64,000 nt of DNA from Pseudoduganella guangdongensis (GTDB taxonomy: Bacteria > Pseudomonadota > Gammaproteobacteria > Burkholderiales > Burkholderiaceae_D), in NCBI RefSeq assembly GCF_009857475.1, contig NZ_WWCJ01000002.1:310001-374000 (forward strand). The letters run 5' to 3'. Each line of letters begins with the position of its first letter. Within the stretch, counting starts at the first letter, position 1. Positions 15,664-23,849 of the stretch are shown here, piece after piece. The position numbers and the translations under genes are program-made. The notes beneath the pieces were generated by a model. It was not told where the DNA came from. It made no database searches and saw nothing but the letters and a program-made list of their open reading frames with translations.

Positions 15664-17544
15664 TTGTCAGAACAACATAAGAAAAGCAGCGTCGCGGCAC
15701 TGACGCTCGCCGCCATTGGCATTGTCTACGGCGATATCGGCACCAGCCCGTTATATACCCTCAAAACCGTCTTCGACCCCTCCCACGGCTTGGCGCTCAA
15801 CCAGGCCAATCTGCTGGGCATTATCTCGCTGATCTTCTGGAGCCTGACTCTGATCGTCTCGCTCAAGTACGTCAGCCTGGTGCTGCGCGCCGATAACCGC
15901 GGCGAAGGCGGCATCATGGCCCTGATGGCGCTGGCGCTCAACTCGGTGCACAAAGCCGCGCCCAATTGGCACTTCCCGCTGCTGCTGATCGGCACCTTCG
16001 GCGCCACCATGTTCTACGGCGACTCCGTGATCACGCCCGCCATTTCCGTGCTGGGCGCAATCGAGGGCCTGGAAGTGGCCGCCCCCGCGCTGGAAAAATA
16101 CGTGGTGCCGCTGACCATTGTCGTACTGCTCACCCTGTACTCGGTGCAGCGCCACGGCACCGCTGGCATTGGCCGCTTCTTCGGCCCGATCATGACGCTC
16201 TGGTTCGCCGCCCTCGCCATCATGGGCGTGATCAATATTGTTGAAACCCCGGCCATCCTGGAAGCGCTCAACCCCTACCACGCCGCCGTCTTCATGCGCG
16301 AAAACGGCTTCATCGCCTTCGTCGCCCTGGGCGCCGTGGTGCTGGCCATTACCGGCGCCGAAGCGCTGTACGCCGACATGGGCCACTTCGGCAAACGCCC
16401 GATCCGCCTGGCCTGGTTCTGGATCGCCTTCCCGGCGCTGGTACTGAACTACCTGGGGCAGGGCGCGCTGCTGATCCGCAACCCGGAAGCGATTGCCAAC
16501 CCCTTCTACAACCAGCTTGGCGCCTGGAGCGTCTACCCGCTGGTGATCCTGTCCACCGCCGCCGCCGTGATTGCTTCGCAAGCCACCATTTCCGGCACCT
16601 TCTCGATGACCAAGCAAGCCATCGCGCTCGGCATGCTGCCGCGCATGCGCGTGCAGCACACCTCGGAAAGCGAGATGGGCCAGATCTACATCCCGGTGGT
16701 CAACTGGCTGCAGCTGATTGTGGTGCTGATCGCCGTGATCGGCTTCCAGAACTCGGACGACCTGGCCGGCGCCTACGGCATCGCGGTGACCGCCACCATG
16801 CTGGCCACCACCATCCTCACCTTCTTCGTCATCCGCTACCGCTGGCACCTGCCGCTGGTCGTGTGTTTCGGCGCCACCGGTTTCTTCATCCTGATGGACA
16901 TCATGCTGTTCTCGTCCTCCGCGCTGAAGCTGTTCCACGGCGGCTGGTTCCCGCTGCTGCTCGGCACCGCCCTGTTCACTACCATGCTCACCTGGCGCAC
17001 CGGCCGCGAGCTGGTGTTCAAGAACCTGGAAAAGCACGCCATCCCGCTGGAAGAGTTCCTGCGCTCCCTGTTCATGGCCCCGCCCACCCGCGTGCCCGGC
17101 ACCGCCGTCTTCCTGCGCGGCGAAAGCGACGGCGTACCGCACGCCCTGCTGCACAACCTGTCGCACAACAAAGTGCTGCACGAACGCGTGGTCTTTTTCA
17201 CCGTGCACATCGTGGAAGAACCCTACGTCGCCCCGGAAGAGCAGGTGCGCGTGACCCCGCTTGGCCACGAGTGCTACCAGCTGAATATCAACTACGGCTT
17301 CAAGGACGAACCGGACGTGCCCGCCATCATGGCCCTGTGCGAAGAAAAAGGCCTCAAGTTCGAGATGATGGAAACCTCCTTCTTCATCGCCCGCCAGACC
17401 GTGATTTCCGCGCCCGGCGCCGGCATGGCCCCATGGCGCGAGCACCTGTTCGTCGCCATGTCGCGCAACGCCCGCGCCGCAGCCGACTACTACCAGATCC
17501 CGCCCAACCGCGTCATCGAACTGGGCACGCAGGTGGAAATTTAA
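15664..17544 (+). CDS. kup: KUP/Kup-type potassium uptake protein
   Basis: The 626-residue K+/H+ symporter has about twelve transmembrane helices in the first ~440 residues and a soluble C-terminal domain. Family hallmarks are GIVYGDIGTSPLY, ADNRGEGGIMAL, FYGDSVITPAISVLGA and ALYADMGHFG. TTG at 15664 is taken as the start because the protein then begins SEQHKKSS..., fitting family length; the upstream frame has no in-frame ATG. It gives low-affinity constitutive K+ uptake at the inner membrane. Confidence 0.95.
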   Translation: MSEQHKKSSVAALTLAAIGIVYGDIGTSPLYTLKTVFDPSHGLALNQANLLGIISLIFWSLTLIVSLKYVSLVLRADNRGEGGIMALMALALNSVHKAAPNWHFPLLLIGTFGATMFYGDSVITPAISVLGAIEGLEVAAPALEKYVVPLTIVVLLTLYSVQRHGTAGIGRFFGPIMTLWFAALAIMGVINIVETPAILEALNPYHAAVFMRENGFIAFVALGAVVLAITGAEALYADMGHFGKRPIRLAWFWIAFPALVLNYLGQGALLIRNPEAIANPFYNQLGAWSVYPLVILSTAAAVIASQATISGTFSMTKQAIALGMLPRMRVQHTSESEMGQIYIPVVNWLQLIVVLIAVIGFQNSDDLAGAYGIAVTATMLATTILTFFVIRYRWHLPLVVCFGATGFFILMDIMLFSSSALKLFHGGWFPLLLGTALFTTMLTWRTGRELVFKNLEKHAIPLEEFLRSLFMAPPTRVPGTAVFLRGESDGVPHALLHNLSHNKVLHERVVFFTVHIVEEPYVAPEEQVRVTPLGHECYQLNINYGFKDEPDVPAIMALCEEKGLKFEMMETSFFIARQTVISAPGAGMAPWREHLFVAMSRNARAAADYYQIPPNRVIELGTQVEI

Positions 17545-17639
17545 TGTAACCGAGTATGTCAGCTGTGGGGGAGGGGTGTCGGTCTGATAAACTTCCGAAC
17601 CGTTACTCCCGACTCACCTGACAAATAGGCAAGACCGAG

Positions 17640-18854
17640 ATGAAGAATTCGATGTACAAAGTAATGGCCGCGATGGCCTGTGCAGCAATCCTCGCTGCCT
17701 GCGGCGGTGGTTCCAGCGATTCCAGCACCACCACGCCGCCGCCGCCGCAGCCGGCCTACGCACAGACCGATATCGAAGAAGGCAACGGCACCAGGGTTGC
17801 ATCCGTTGGCGACGTGGTCACGGTGGAATACACCGGCTGGCTGTACGACGCCGCCGCCCAAGATAAAAAATCTGCGAAATCCTTCGAAACCAACAAAGGC
17901 GGCACGCCGGCGGCCATGTCGCTCGGCTTTGGCACGACGCGCCTGGTAGGCTGGGACAAAGGCCTGCTCGGCATGAAGGTGGGCGGCGAGCGCACCCTGA
18001 TCCTGCCTGCCAGCATGGCATTTGGCGAAGCTGGATTTGTGAAGGACGGCGCCACCCTGGTCCCGGCCAACACGGCCGTGGTGTACGAGATGAAGCTGCT
18101 CTCCATCAACGCGCTGATCCCGCCGCAGCCAGTCTTCACCAAGACTGACACCGTGGTCGGCACCGGCACGGAAGCCGCCGCCAACCACCTGGTCGGCATC
18201 CATTACACCGGCTACCTGTACGACGACACCAAGTCCGACAAGAAAGGCGCCCAGTTTGAAACCTCGCGCAACGGTTCCCCGTTCGCCTTCCTGCTGGATG
18301 TGAACAGCCGTATCGTGGGCTGGGACAAAGGCATTCTCGGCATGAAGCTTGGCGGCAAGCGCACGCTGCTGATTCCGGCCAGCATGGCCTACACCTTCCG
18401 CGGTCACAATGACGCCCAAGGTAACGTCCTGGTTCCGCCGCACACCGCCGTCGTATATGAGATGGAATTGACCAGCCTGGTGACCACGCCAGCTGCCCAG
18501 ACGGTGCAGCCAGCATTCACCAAGATCGACACCTCGACCGGCAGCGGCACCGTCGCAGTACAAGCCAAAGACAAGGTGACCGTGCACTACAACGGCTACC
18601 TGTACAACGACGGCGTGACCGACAAGCGCGGCGCCAAGTTTGACAGCTCGATCGACAAAGGCACCCCATTCACCTTCGAAGTTGGCACGGGCGTGATTGA
18701 AGGCTGGAGCCAAGGCGTGGTTGGCATGAAGGTTGGCAGCAAGCGCACGCTGATCATCCCCGCCAATCTGGCATACGGCTCGGCTGTCCAAGGCAGCATT
18801 CCAGCGAACTCGCCACTGATCTTCGATATCGAAGTACTGTCCATTACCCGCTAA
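17640..18854 (+). CDS. Lipoprotein with three tandem FKBP-type PPIase domains
   Basis: The 404-residue protein has a lipobox LAAC (Cys21), then a Ser/Thr/Pro linker and three FKBP domains of about 115 residues (roughly 45-155, 160-280, 285-400). Each has V-x-Y-T/N-G-x-LY, GW, G-x-K-x-G-x-R-T-L and VP/IP motifs. Only the third keeps a near-classical active site (KFDSS, VIEGW, LAYG). Domains 1 and 2 have Glu in place of the catalytic-pocket Asp (FETN, FETS). It is predicted to be a membrane-anchored periplasmic folding factor or chaperone. Confidence 0.9.
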   Translation: MKNSMYKVMAAMACAAILAACGGGSSDSSTTTPPPPQPAYAQTDIEEGNGTRVASVGDVVTVEYTGWLYDAAAQDKKSAKSFETNKGGTPAAMSLGFGTTRLVGWDKGLLGMKVGGERTLILPASMAFGEAGFVKDGATLVPANTAVVYEMKLLSINALIPPQPVFTKTDTVVGTGTEAAANHLVGIHYTGYLYDDTKSDKKGAQFETSRNGSPFAFLLDVNSRIVGWDKGILGMKLGGKRTLLIPASMAYTFRGHNDAQGNVLVPPHTAVVYEMELTSLVTTPAAQTVQPAFTKIDTSTGSGTVAVQAKDKVTVHYNGYLYNDGVTDKRGAKFDSSIDKGTPFTFEVGTGVIEGWSQGVVGMKVGSKRTLIIPANLAYGSAVQGSIPANSPLIFDIEVLSITR

Positions 18855-18870
18855 GCGGGCCTGGCAAGGA

Positions 18871-18901
18871 AAAAGCGGCCATCACAGGCCGCTTTTTTTT
18901 T
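18871..18901. terminator. Bidirectional intrinsic terminator
   Basis: AAAAGCGGCC (18871-18880) pairs perfectly with GGCCGCTTTT (18887-18896) around ATCACA, with T-runs on both strands. It lies between the convergent FKBP and elaA genes and slightly overlaps the elaA stop codon. Confidence 0.92.
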
Positions 18902-19352
18902 ACCGCAGCATTTCCAGATGCGGAATGCCATCCTCATCGTAGGGCTCGCCCACCGCCTGGAAGCCAAAGCTGCCATAGAAATTTTCCAGGTGGGCCTGCG
19001 CCCCGATGCGGATGCGGTGGCCCGGATGCAAGGCTTCCGCACACCGGATCCCCTCCGCAACCAACTGCCGCCCCAAGCCGCCACCGCGCGCCGCCGGCGA
19101 CGTCACCACCCGCCCCAATGACATTTCAGGATACTTCACGCCCGGCGCGATACAGCGCAGGTAGGCCGCCAAGGTACGCCGCCCCTCGACCTGCAGCCAG
19201 CCCAGCAGATGGAACGCCCCCTGGTCAAAGCCATCCATATCCGAATAAAAGCACTGCTGCTCAATGACAAAGACCTCCTGCCGCAAGCGCAGCACCTCAT
19301 ACAGATCCGCACCCGGCATACTCCCGAAATCCAGCCACTGCCACTCAACCAT
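18900..19352 (-). CDS. ElaA-like GNAT N-acetyltransferase
   Basis: The 150-residue GNAT protein resembles ElaA: YEVLRLRQEVFVIEQQC at the N-terminus, then the acetyl-CoA loop GRVVTSPAARGGGLGRQLV and C-terminal ENFYGSFGFQAVGEPYDEDGIPH. The acceptor substrate is unknown. Start 19352 (MVEWQW) is chosen because GAGGTGA sits just upstream. An upstream in-frame ATG lies inside repeat H2 and would add repeat-encoded residues. Confidence 0.9.
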   Translation of the reverse strand: MVEWQWLDFGSMPGADLYEVLRLRQEVFVIEQQCFYSDMDGFDQGAFHLLGWLQVEGRRTLAAYLRCIAPGVKYPEMSLGRVVTSPAARGGGLGRQLVAEGIRCAEALHPGHRIRIGAQAHLENFYGSFGFQAVGEPYDEDGIPHLEMLR

Positions 19353-19364
19353 ATTCACCTCAAA

Positions 19365-19502
19365 ATTCGGGGTCAGGTCTGACAATCGGACAGCCAGACC
19401 TATTCCTTGATATTCCTCAATACGCAGATTCTACCGATTTTGCGTATTGAGAAATATCAAACAAGTGGTCTGGCTGTCCGATTGTCAGACTTGACCCCGA
19501 AT
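19365..19502. repeat. Hairpin repeat H2, 138-base inverted repeat
   Basis: Two 62-base arms (19365-19426, 19441-19502) match at 56 positions around a 14-base loop. The ends read ATTCGGGGTCAGGTCTGACA, as in H6 at 49510. The inner stem is a different AT-rich sequence (CTCAATACGCA). It begins 14 bases after the DUF4148 stop and ends 12 bases before the elaA start. No open frame or transposase lies inside; it resembles a MITE- or REP-like element. Confidence 0.88.
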
Positions 19503-19516
19503 CTGGCCCTGAGGTT

Positions 19517-19807
19517 TTATTGCTCGTGGCGGATTTCGCCATTGCGCAGGGCGGCGGCGAGTTCGGCTTTGACCTCGGCGCGGGTTTTGCCGATGGCGGG
19601 GAGGGTGACGCTGCGCGGGTACTCTTCGCCGTGCAGGATCTCGCCGCGCTTCACGGCGGCAAGGGTCTCGGCTTTCACCTCGGCGCGGGTCTTGGTGGAG
19701 ACGAAACCGGTGTCGCCTTGGTAGCCTTCGCCGCTGTTCGGTGCGGCTTGGGCGGCGCTGGAAAGGGCCAGGGTGGCGATGGCGATAATAAGTGCAATGG
19801 CTTTCAT
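19517..19807 (-). CDS. DUF4148 domain secreted protein
   Basis: The 96-residue protein has a signal peptide (IATLALSSAAQA-A). It has two copies of the DUF4148 repeat, TRAEVKAETLAAVKRGEIL and TRAEVKAELAAALRNGEI. This small periplasmic family is abundant in Burkholderiales and of unknown function. AAGGAGAAAGATC precedes the ATG. Repeat H2 lies just past its stop. Confidence 0.9.
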   Translation of the reverse strand: MKAIALIIAIATLALSSAAQAAPNSGEGYQGDTGFVSTKTRAEVKAETLAAVKRGEILHGEEYPRSVTLPAIGKTRAEVKAELAAALRNGEIRHEQ

Positions 19808-19859
19808 GATCTTTCTCCTTGGGGGGCCCGGCGCCGTCGGCGGCCGGGCCCTTGTCTGT

Positions 19860-20288
19860 TTATACGATGGTCAGGGTGACGTCGATGTTGCCGCGGGTCG
19901 CGTTCGAGTACGGGCAGACCAGGTGGGCGGCGTTCACCAGTTTTTCCGCGGTGGCACGGTCCAGCCCCGGCAGGGAGATCTTCAGCTCGACTTCGATGCC
20001 GAAGCCGCCTTCGATCTGGCCAATGCCTACGGTGGCGTTGATCGACACATCAGCCGGTACGGCAATCTTGTCGCGGCCGCCCACAAATTTCATGGCGCCG
20101 ATGAAGCAGGCCGAGTAGCCGGCTGCGAACAGTTGCTCCGGGTTGGTGCCGAAGGCGCCATTGCCGCCCAATTCTTTCGGGGTGGTCAGCTTGACGTCCA
20201 GGGCGCCGTCGCTGGAGACGGATTTGCCTTCGCGGCCGCCGGTGGAGGTTGCGTTAGCGCGGTACAGGACGGTGGAGATCTTTGCCAT
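19860..20288 (-). CDS. ohr: Organic hydroperoxide resistance protein Ohr (OsmC family)
   Basis: The 142-residue thiol peroxidase detoxifies organic and fatty-acid hydroperoxides using lipoyl or thiol donors. The two redox cysteines are visible in GYSACFIGA (peroxidatic) and [13 protein letters not shown] (resolving). The conserved N-terminal [13 protein letters not shown] is also present. A palindromic operator overlaps its -10 element (20368-20387), but no ohrR gene is adjacent. Confidence 0.95.
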   Translation of the reverse strand: MAKISTVLYRANATSTGGREGKSVSSDGALDVKLTTPKELGGNGAFGTNPEQLFAAGYSACFIGAMKFVGGRDKIAVPADVSINATVGIGQIEGGFGIEVELKISLPGLDRATAEKLVNAAHLVCPYSNATRGNIDVTLTIV

Positions 20289-20302
20289 GATGTGTTTCCT
20301 TT

Positions 20303-20400
20303 ATAGTGAGCGATTAAGTAGTGTGCTATCTGTATCTGGTTTCCGGGGCCATTTGTGCTGCCCATGTGCACACTATAGATAGTGTGCGATTCAATTGCAA
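20303..20400 (-). promoter_or_regulatory. ohr promoter with palindromic operator
   Basis: Leftward -35 TTGCAA (20395-20400) and -10 TATAGT (20372-20377) are 17 bases apart. A palindrome GCACACTATAGATAGTGTGC (20368-20387, 9-base halves, 2-base spacer) covers the -10. Related half-sites occur downstream: ATAGTGAGCGATT at 20303-20315 resembles ATAGTGTGCGATT at 20379-20391, and TAGTGTGCTAT lies near 20318-20328. This fits cooperative MarR/OhrR-type repression; the regulator is not in the window. Confidence 0.7.
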
Positions 20401-20434
20401 GCGATTTTTAAAAATATTTTCGCTCATCGTGCAC

Positions 20435-20950
20435 TCACTGGTTTTCCGCCAGTAGTTGCTGGATCTTGGCTTCGGTCTGTTCGTACTGCCCTTCGCCGAA
20501 GTGGGTGTAGACCACTTGGCCTTTTTTGTTGATTAAATAAAAAGCCGGCCAGTAGCGGTTGCCGTAGGCGTTCCAGGTTTCATAGCCATTGTCCTGGGCC
20601 ACGGCAAAGCGGATGTTGAAGCGCTTCAGGGCAGCGCGCACATTGTCAGTCTTGCGCTCGAAGGCGTACTCGGGCGTGTGAACGCCGACCACGACCAGCC
20701 CTTTGTCCTTGTATTTGTCGTGCCATTTCACGACGTGGGGCAGGGTGTTGATGCAGTTGATGCAGTCGTAGGTCCAGAAATCGACCAGTACGACTTTGCC
20801 GCGCAGCTGCTGCATGGTCAGCGGTTCGCTGTTGAGCCACCGCTTGATGCCGGCGAATTCGGGCGCCGTGGCGGGTGCGGCCGATGCGCCGCCAGCGCAG
20901 GCGCCGGCCAGCAGCGTGGCGGCGGTCAGGAGTTTCAGGTAGCGCTTCAT
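20435..20950 (-). CDS. Thioredoxin-family periplasmic protein (DipZ C-terminal-like)
   Basis: The 171-residue protein has a signal peptide (LLTAATLLAGACAGGASA) and a thioredoxin fold with active site DCINC in FWTYDCINCINTLPH. This D/T-C-x-N-C form is typical of the C-terminal domain of DipZ. Two bases separate its start from the stop of the ccdA-like gene, so the membrane and soluble halves of DipZ are split but cotranscribed. It probably receives electrons from CcdA in the periplasm. Confidence 0.88.
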   Translation of the reverse strand: MKRYLKLLTAATLLAGACAGGASAAPATAPEFAGIKRWLNSEPLTMQQLRGKVVLVDFWTYDCINCINTLPHVVKWHDKYKDKGLVVVGVHTPEYAFERKTDNVRAALKRFNIRFAVAQDNGYETWNAYGNRYWPAFYLINKKGQVVYTHFGEGQYEQTEAKIQQLLAENQ

Positions 20951-20952
20951 GG

Positions 20953-21651
20953 TTACAGTCCTTTCAGGTTGGGGAGGTGTTGGGCGGCCCAGGCGAAGGC
21001 CAGGGTGTCGTACTGCAGGTAAATCGCGGCGGCGGTCAGCACCACCAGTACGCCGAAGGCTTGCTGCAGGCGCTGGGCGTGGCGGGCCACGGCGCGCAGG
21101 CGCTGGGTGGCGTACTGGCCGCCGTAAATAATCCCCAGCATGGGCACGGCGGCGCCCAGGGCGTACAGCGTGAGCAGCAGGGCGGACCAGGCCGGGTCCT
21201 GCGCCTTCACCACCAGCACCAGGATGGAGGCCAGCACCGGGCCGGCGCAGGGCGTCCATACGGCGCCCAGCGAGACGCCGAGCAGGAAGGCGGCGCCATG
21301 GCTGCCGTCGTCGGCGCGCGCGGCGCTGGCTGTGCGTTCCGGCAGGCGTGCGACCAGCCAGGCATAAGGCGCGGGCCAGGCACGCAGTAGGCCGGAGAGT
21401 GCCAGCAGGGCGAGGGCGGCGTTGCGCAGGACTTCCTGCGCGGCTTCGACGGCGGAGGAAACCACCCCCAGCAGCATGGCGAAGCTGGCAAAGCTCAATA
21501 CAAAGCCGGCGATGATGAGGAGCGGGCGGCGGTGGTCGCGCTGGTTAACGCCGCTGCCCAGCAGGACGGGCAGCACCGGCAGCACGCAGGGCGAGGCGAT
21601 GGTCAGCAGTCCGGCGAGGAAGGCGAGCGGTGTGTCGAGCGGGTTGATCAT
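20953..21651 (-). CDS. CcdA/DsbD-type thiol-disulfide membrane transporter
   Basis: The 232-residue inner-membrane protein has about six helices and two conserved cysteines in ASPCVLPVLP and WTPCAGPVL. These carry reducing equivalents from cytoplasmic thioredoxin to the periplasm. It pairs with the thioredoxin gene downstream to form a DipZ-like unit. GGAG precedes the ATG at 21651. It is divergent from the two-component system at 21805. Confidence 0.9.
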   Translation of the reverse strand: MINPLDTPLAFLAGLLTIASPCVLPVLPVLLGSGVNQRDHRRPLLIIAGFVLSFASFAMLLGVVSSAVEAAQEVLRNAALALLALSGLLRAWPAPYAWLVARLPERTASAARADDGSHGAAFLLGVSLGAVWTPCAGPVLASILVLVVKAQDPAWSALLLTLYALGAAVPMLGIIYGGQYATQRLRAVARHAQRLQQAFGVLVVLTAAAIYLQYDTLAFAWAAQHLPNLKGL

Positions 21652-21804
21652 GGCAGGCTCCGTGAAAAGGCATGACGCTATTGGACCGCCCGCAGGTATC
21701 CGGCATATGTCGCGCCAGGGGGCTTTATGCAATGTTTTGTGTCGCCGTCCGGGCTGTACACACTGGGATACAAATCGCTGCCCGGCATTGGGTATCATGG
21801 GTTC

Positions 21805-22545
21805 ATGGAAAACCCTGACCACATCCTGATCGTTGACGATGACCGCGATATCCGCGAGTTGATCGGCGCCTACCTGCAGAAGAATGGCTTGCGCACCTCG
21901 CTGGCGGCGAATGGGCGCCAGATGCGCGGCATCGTGGAGGACGATACGCCCGACCTGATCGTGCTGGACCTGATGCTGCCGGGCGAGGACGGCCTGACCC
22001 TGTGCCGCGACCTGCGCGCCGGCAAGCACAAGGCGATCCCGGTGCTGATGCTCACTGCGCGCAGCGAGGAAACCGACCGCATCATCGGCCTGGAAATGGG
22101 CGCGGACGATTACCTGCCCAAGCCTTTCGCCGTGCGCGAGCTGCTGGCGCGTATCAATGCGGTGCTGCGCCGCACGCGCATGCTGCCGCCGAATATGCAG
22201 GTGAATGAGTCGGTGCCGATGCTGGCTTTCGGCGACTGGCGCCTGGACACGGTGGCGCGCCACCTGCTCGACGCGGACGGCACGCAAGTGGCCTTGAGCG
22301 GCGCCGAGTACCGCCTGCTGCGCGTCTTCCTCGACCATCCGCAGCGCGTGCTGACGCGCGACCAGCTGCTGAACCTGACCCAGGGCCGCAACGCCGACCA
22401 GTTCGACCGCTCGATCGACCTGCTGGTGAGCCGTGTGCGCCAGCGCCTGCGCGATACGGCGCGCGAGCCGCGCTATATCAAGACCCTGCGCAGCGAAGGC
22501 TATGTGTTCTCGGCTGCCGTCACGTTGGCGGCGGGCGCGCCATGA
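21805..22545 (+). CDS. OmpR-family response regulator
   Basis: The 246-residue protein has a receiver domain with phosphoacceptor Asp55 (IVLDLMLPGEDG), acidic pocket D11-D13 and Lys in DYLPKPF. A winged-helix DNA-binding domain follows (residues ~145-240, FDRSIDLLVSRVRQRLR). The start at 21805 gives MENPDHILIVDDD. Its stop overlaps the kinase start (ATGATG). The target genes are unknown; the divergent ccdA-thioredoxin pair is one possibility. Confidence 0.93.
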   Translation: MENPDHILIVDDDRDIRELIGAYLQKNGLRTSLAANGRQMRGIVEDDTPDLIVLDLMLPGEDGLTLCRDLRAGKHKAIPVLMLTARSEETDRIIGLEMGADDYLPKPFAVRELLARINAVLRRTRMLPPNMQVNESVPMLAFGDWRLDTVARHLLDADGTQVALSGAEYRLLRVFLDHPQRVLTRDQLLNLTQGRNADQFDRSIDLLVSRVRQRLRDTAREPRYIKTLRSEGYVFSAAVTLAAGAP

Positions 22546-23849
22546 TGCGCCTGCGCTGGCCGCGCAGCCTGTTCGCGCGCCTCGCCTTGCTGCTGTGCCT
22601 TGGCGTGGCGGTGGCGCAGGGCCTGTCGTTCTGGCTCACCATGCGTGAGCGCAACGAGGCCACCACCAATATGATGATGGGCTATATCGAACGCGAGGTC
22701 GCCACCTCGGTGGCGCTGCTCGATGCCTTGCCGGCGGCGCAGCGGGCGGCGTGGTTGCCCCGCCTGCAGCGCCGCAGTTACGAGTTCCGCCTGGAAGCTT
22801 GCGATGAATCGCTGCCGCACCTGGATCAGCTGCAAGCCAACGCGGTGCGTTCGTTTGAGGAGGGCATCGGCAAGCAGTACCAGCTGACGGTGCATGCGAT
22901 CCCGGGCGCGCTGGAGCGCTACCAGGTGCACCTTGCGCTGGGCGATGGCACGCCGCTGACGATCGATTTCCGACCCATGCGCAGCGTACCGATGTCGCCC
23001 TGGTTCGGCGCGCTGATGGCGGCGCAGCTGGCGGTGTTCGCGCTGTGCTGCTGGCTGGCGGTGCGCCTGGCAACTCGCCCGTTGCAGCAGCTGGCGCTGG
23101 CGGCCGATGCGTTGGGGCCTGATATGCAGGGCGCGCACCTGCCGGAAAGCGGGCCTTCGGAAGTGGCGCGCGCGGCGCGGGCCTTCAACGCCATGCAGCA
23201 GCGCATTGCGGGCTATATGGCGGAGCGCATCCAGATCCTGGCGTCGATCTCGCACGATTTGCAAACGCCGATCACGCGCATGCGTTTGCGCGTCGATATG
23301 ATGGATGACGAGCCGCAGCAGGCGCGCTTGCGGCAGGACTTGCAGGCGATGGAGCAGCTGGTGAAGGAGGGCGTGGCCTATGCGCGCACCCTGCACGGCA
23401 CCAGCGAGGCGCCGACGCGCATCGATCCGGATGCGCTGCTGGAGAGCATGGTGCATGACTACACGGACGCGGGCCAGGAGGTCAGCCTGCACGGTGCGGT
23501 CGGCCGCGCCATGGAATTGCGTCCGCAGGCGCTGCGCCGGGTGCTGGGTAACCTGATCGACAATGCGTTGAAATTCGGCGGCAGCGCGGAGGTGCACGTC
23601 GCAGCGGCGGGCGGCGCGCCTGGTATTGCGATCAGCGTGCTCGATCGCGGGCCGGGTATCCCGCCGGAATCGCTGCAGGCCGTGTTCGAACCTTTCGTGC
23701 GGCTGGAGTCGTCGCGCAGCCGCGAGACCGGCGGCACCGGCCTGGGGCTGGCCATTGCGCGCCAGCTGGCCACTGCCATGGGCGGCACGCTGACCTTGCA
23801 CCCGCGCGAGGGCGGCGGCCTGGAGGCGCGCTTAGCGCTGCCCGGCTAG
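22542..23849 (+). CDS. Sensor histidine kinase
   Basis: The 435-residue inner-membrane kinase has an N-terminal helix (LFARLALLLCLGVAVAQGLSF), a periplasmic segment of about 130 residues, a second helix (LMAAQLAVFALCCWLAV) and a HAMP domain. The H-box is SHDLQTPITRM with His238. The ATPase has N-box GNLIDNALKFGG, G1 DRGPGIPPES and G2 GGTGLGLAIARQL. Layout resembles the EnvZ/RstB group. The signal sensed is unknown. Its TAG shares a CTAG with the stop of the convergent gene. Confidence 0.92.
   Translation: MMRLRWPRSLFARLALLLCLGVAVAQGLSFWLTMRERNEATTNMMMGYIEREVATSVALLDALPAAQRAAWLPRLQRRSYEFRLEACDESLPHLDQLQANAVRSFEEGIGKQYQLTVHAIPGALERYQVHLALGDGTPLTIDFRPMRSVPMSPWFGALMAAQLAVFALCCWLAVRLATRPLQQLALAADALGPDMQGAHLPESGPSEVARAARAFNAMQQRIAGYMAERIQILASISHDLQTPITRMRLRVDMMDDEPQQARLRQDLQAMEQLVKEGVAYARTLHGTSEAPTRIDPDALLESMVHDYTDAGQEVSLHGAVGRAMELRPQALRRVLGNLIDNALKFGGSAEVHVAAAGGAPGIAISVLDRGPGIPPESLQAVFEPFVRLESSRSRETGGTGLGLAIARQLATAMGGTLTLHPREGGGLEARLALPG

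Noticed and set aside
19365..19502. Insertion sequence
   Set aside because: There is no transposase frame and no target duplication visible; it is only a palindrome of repeat-family type.
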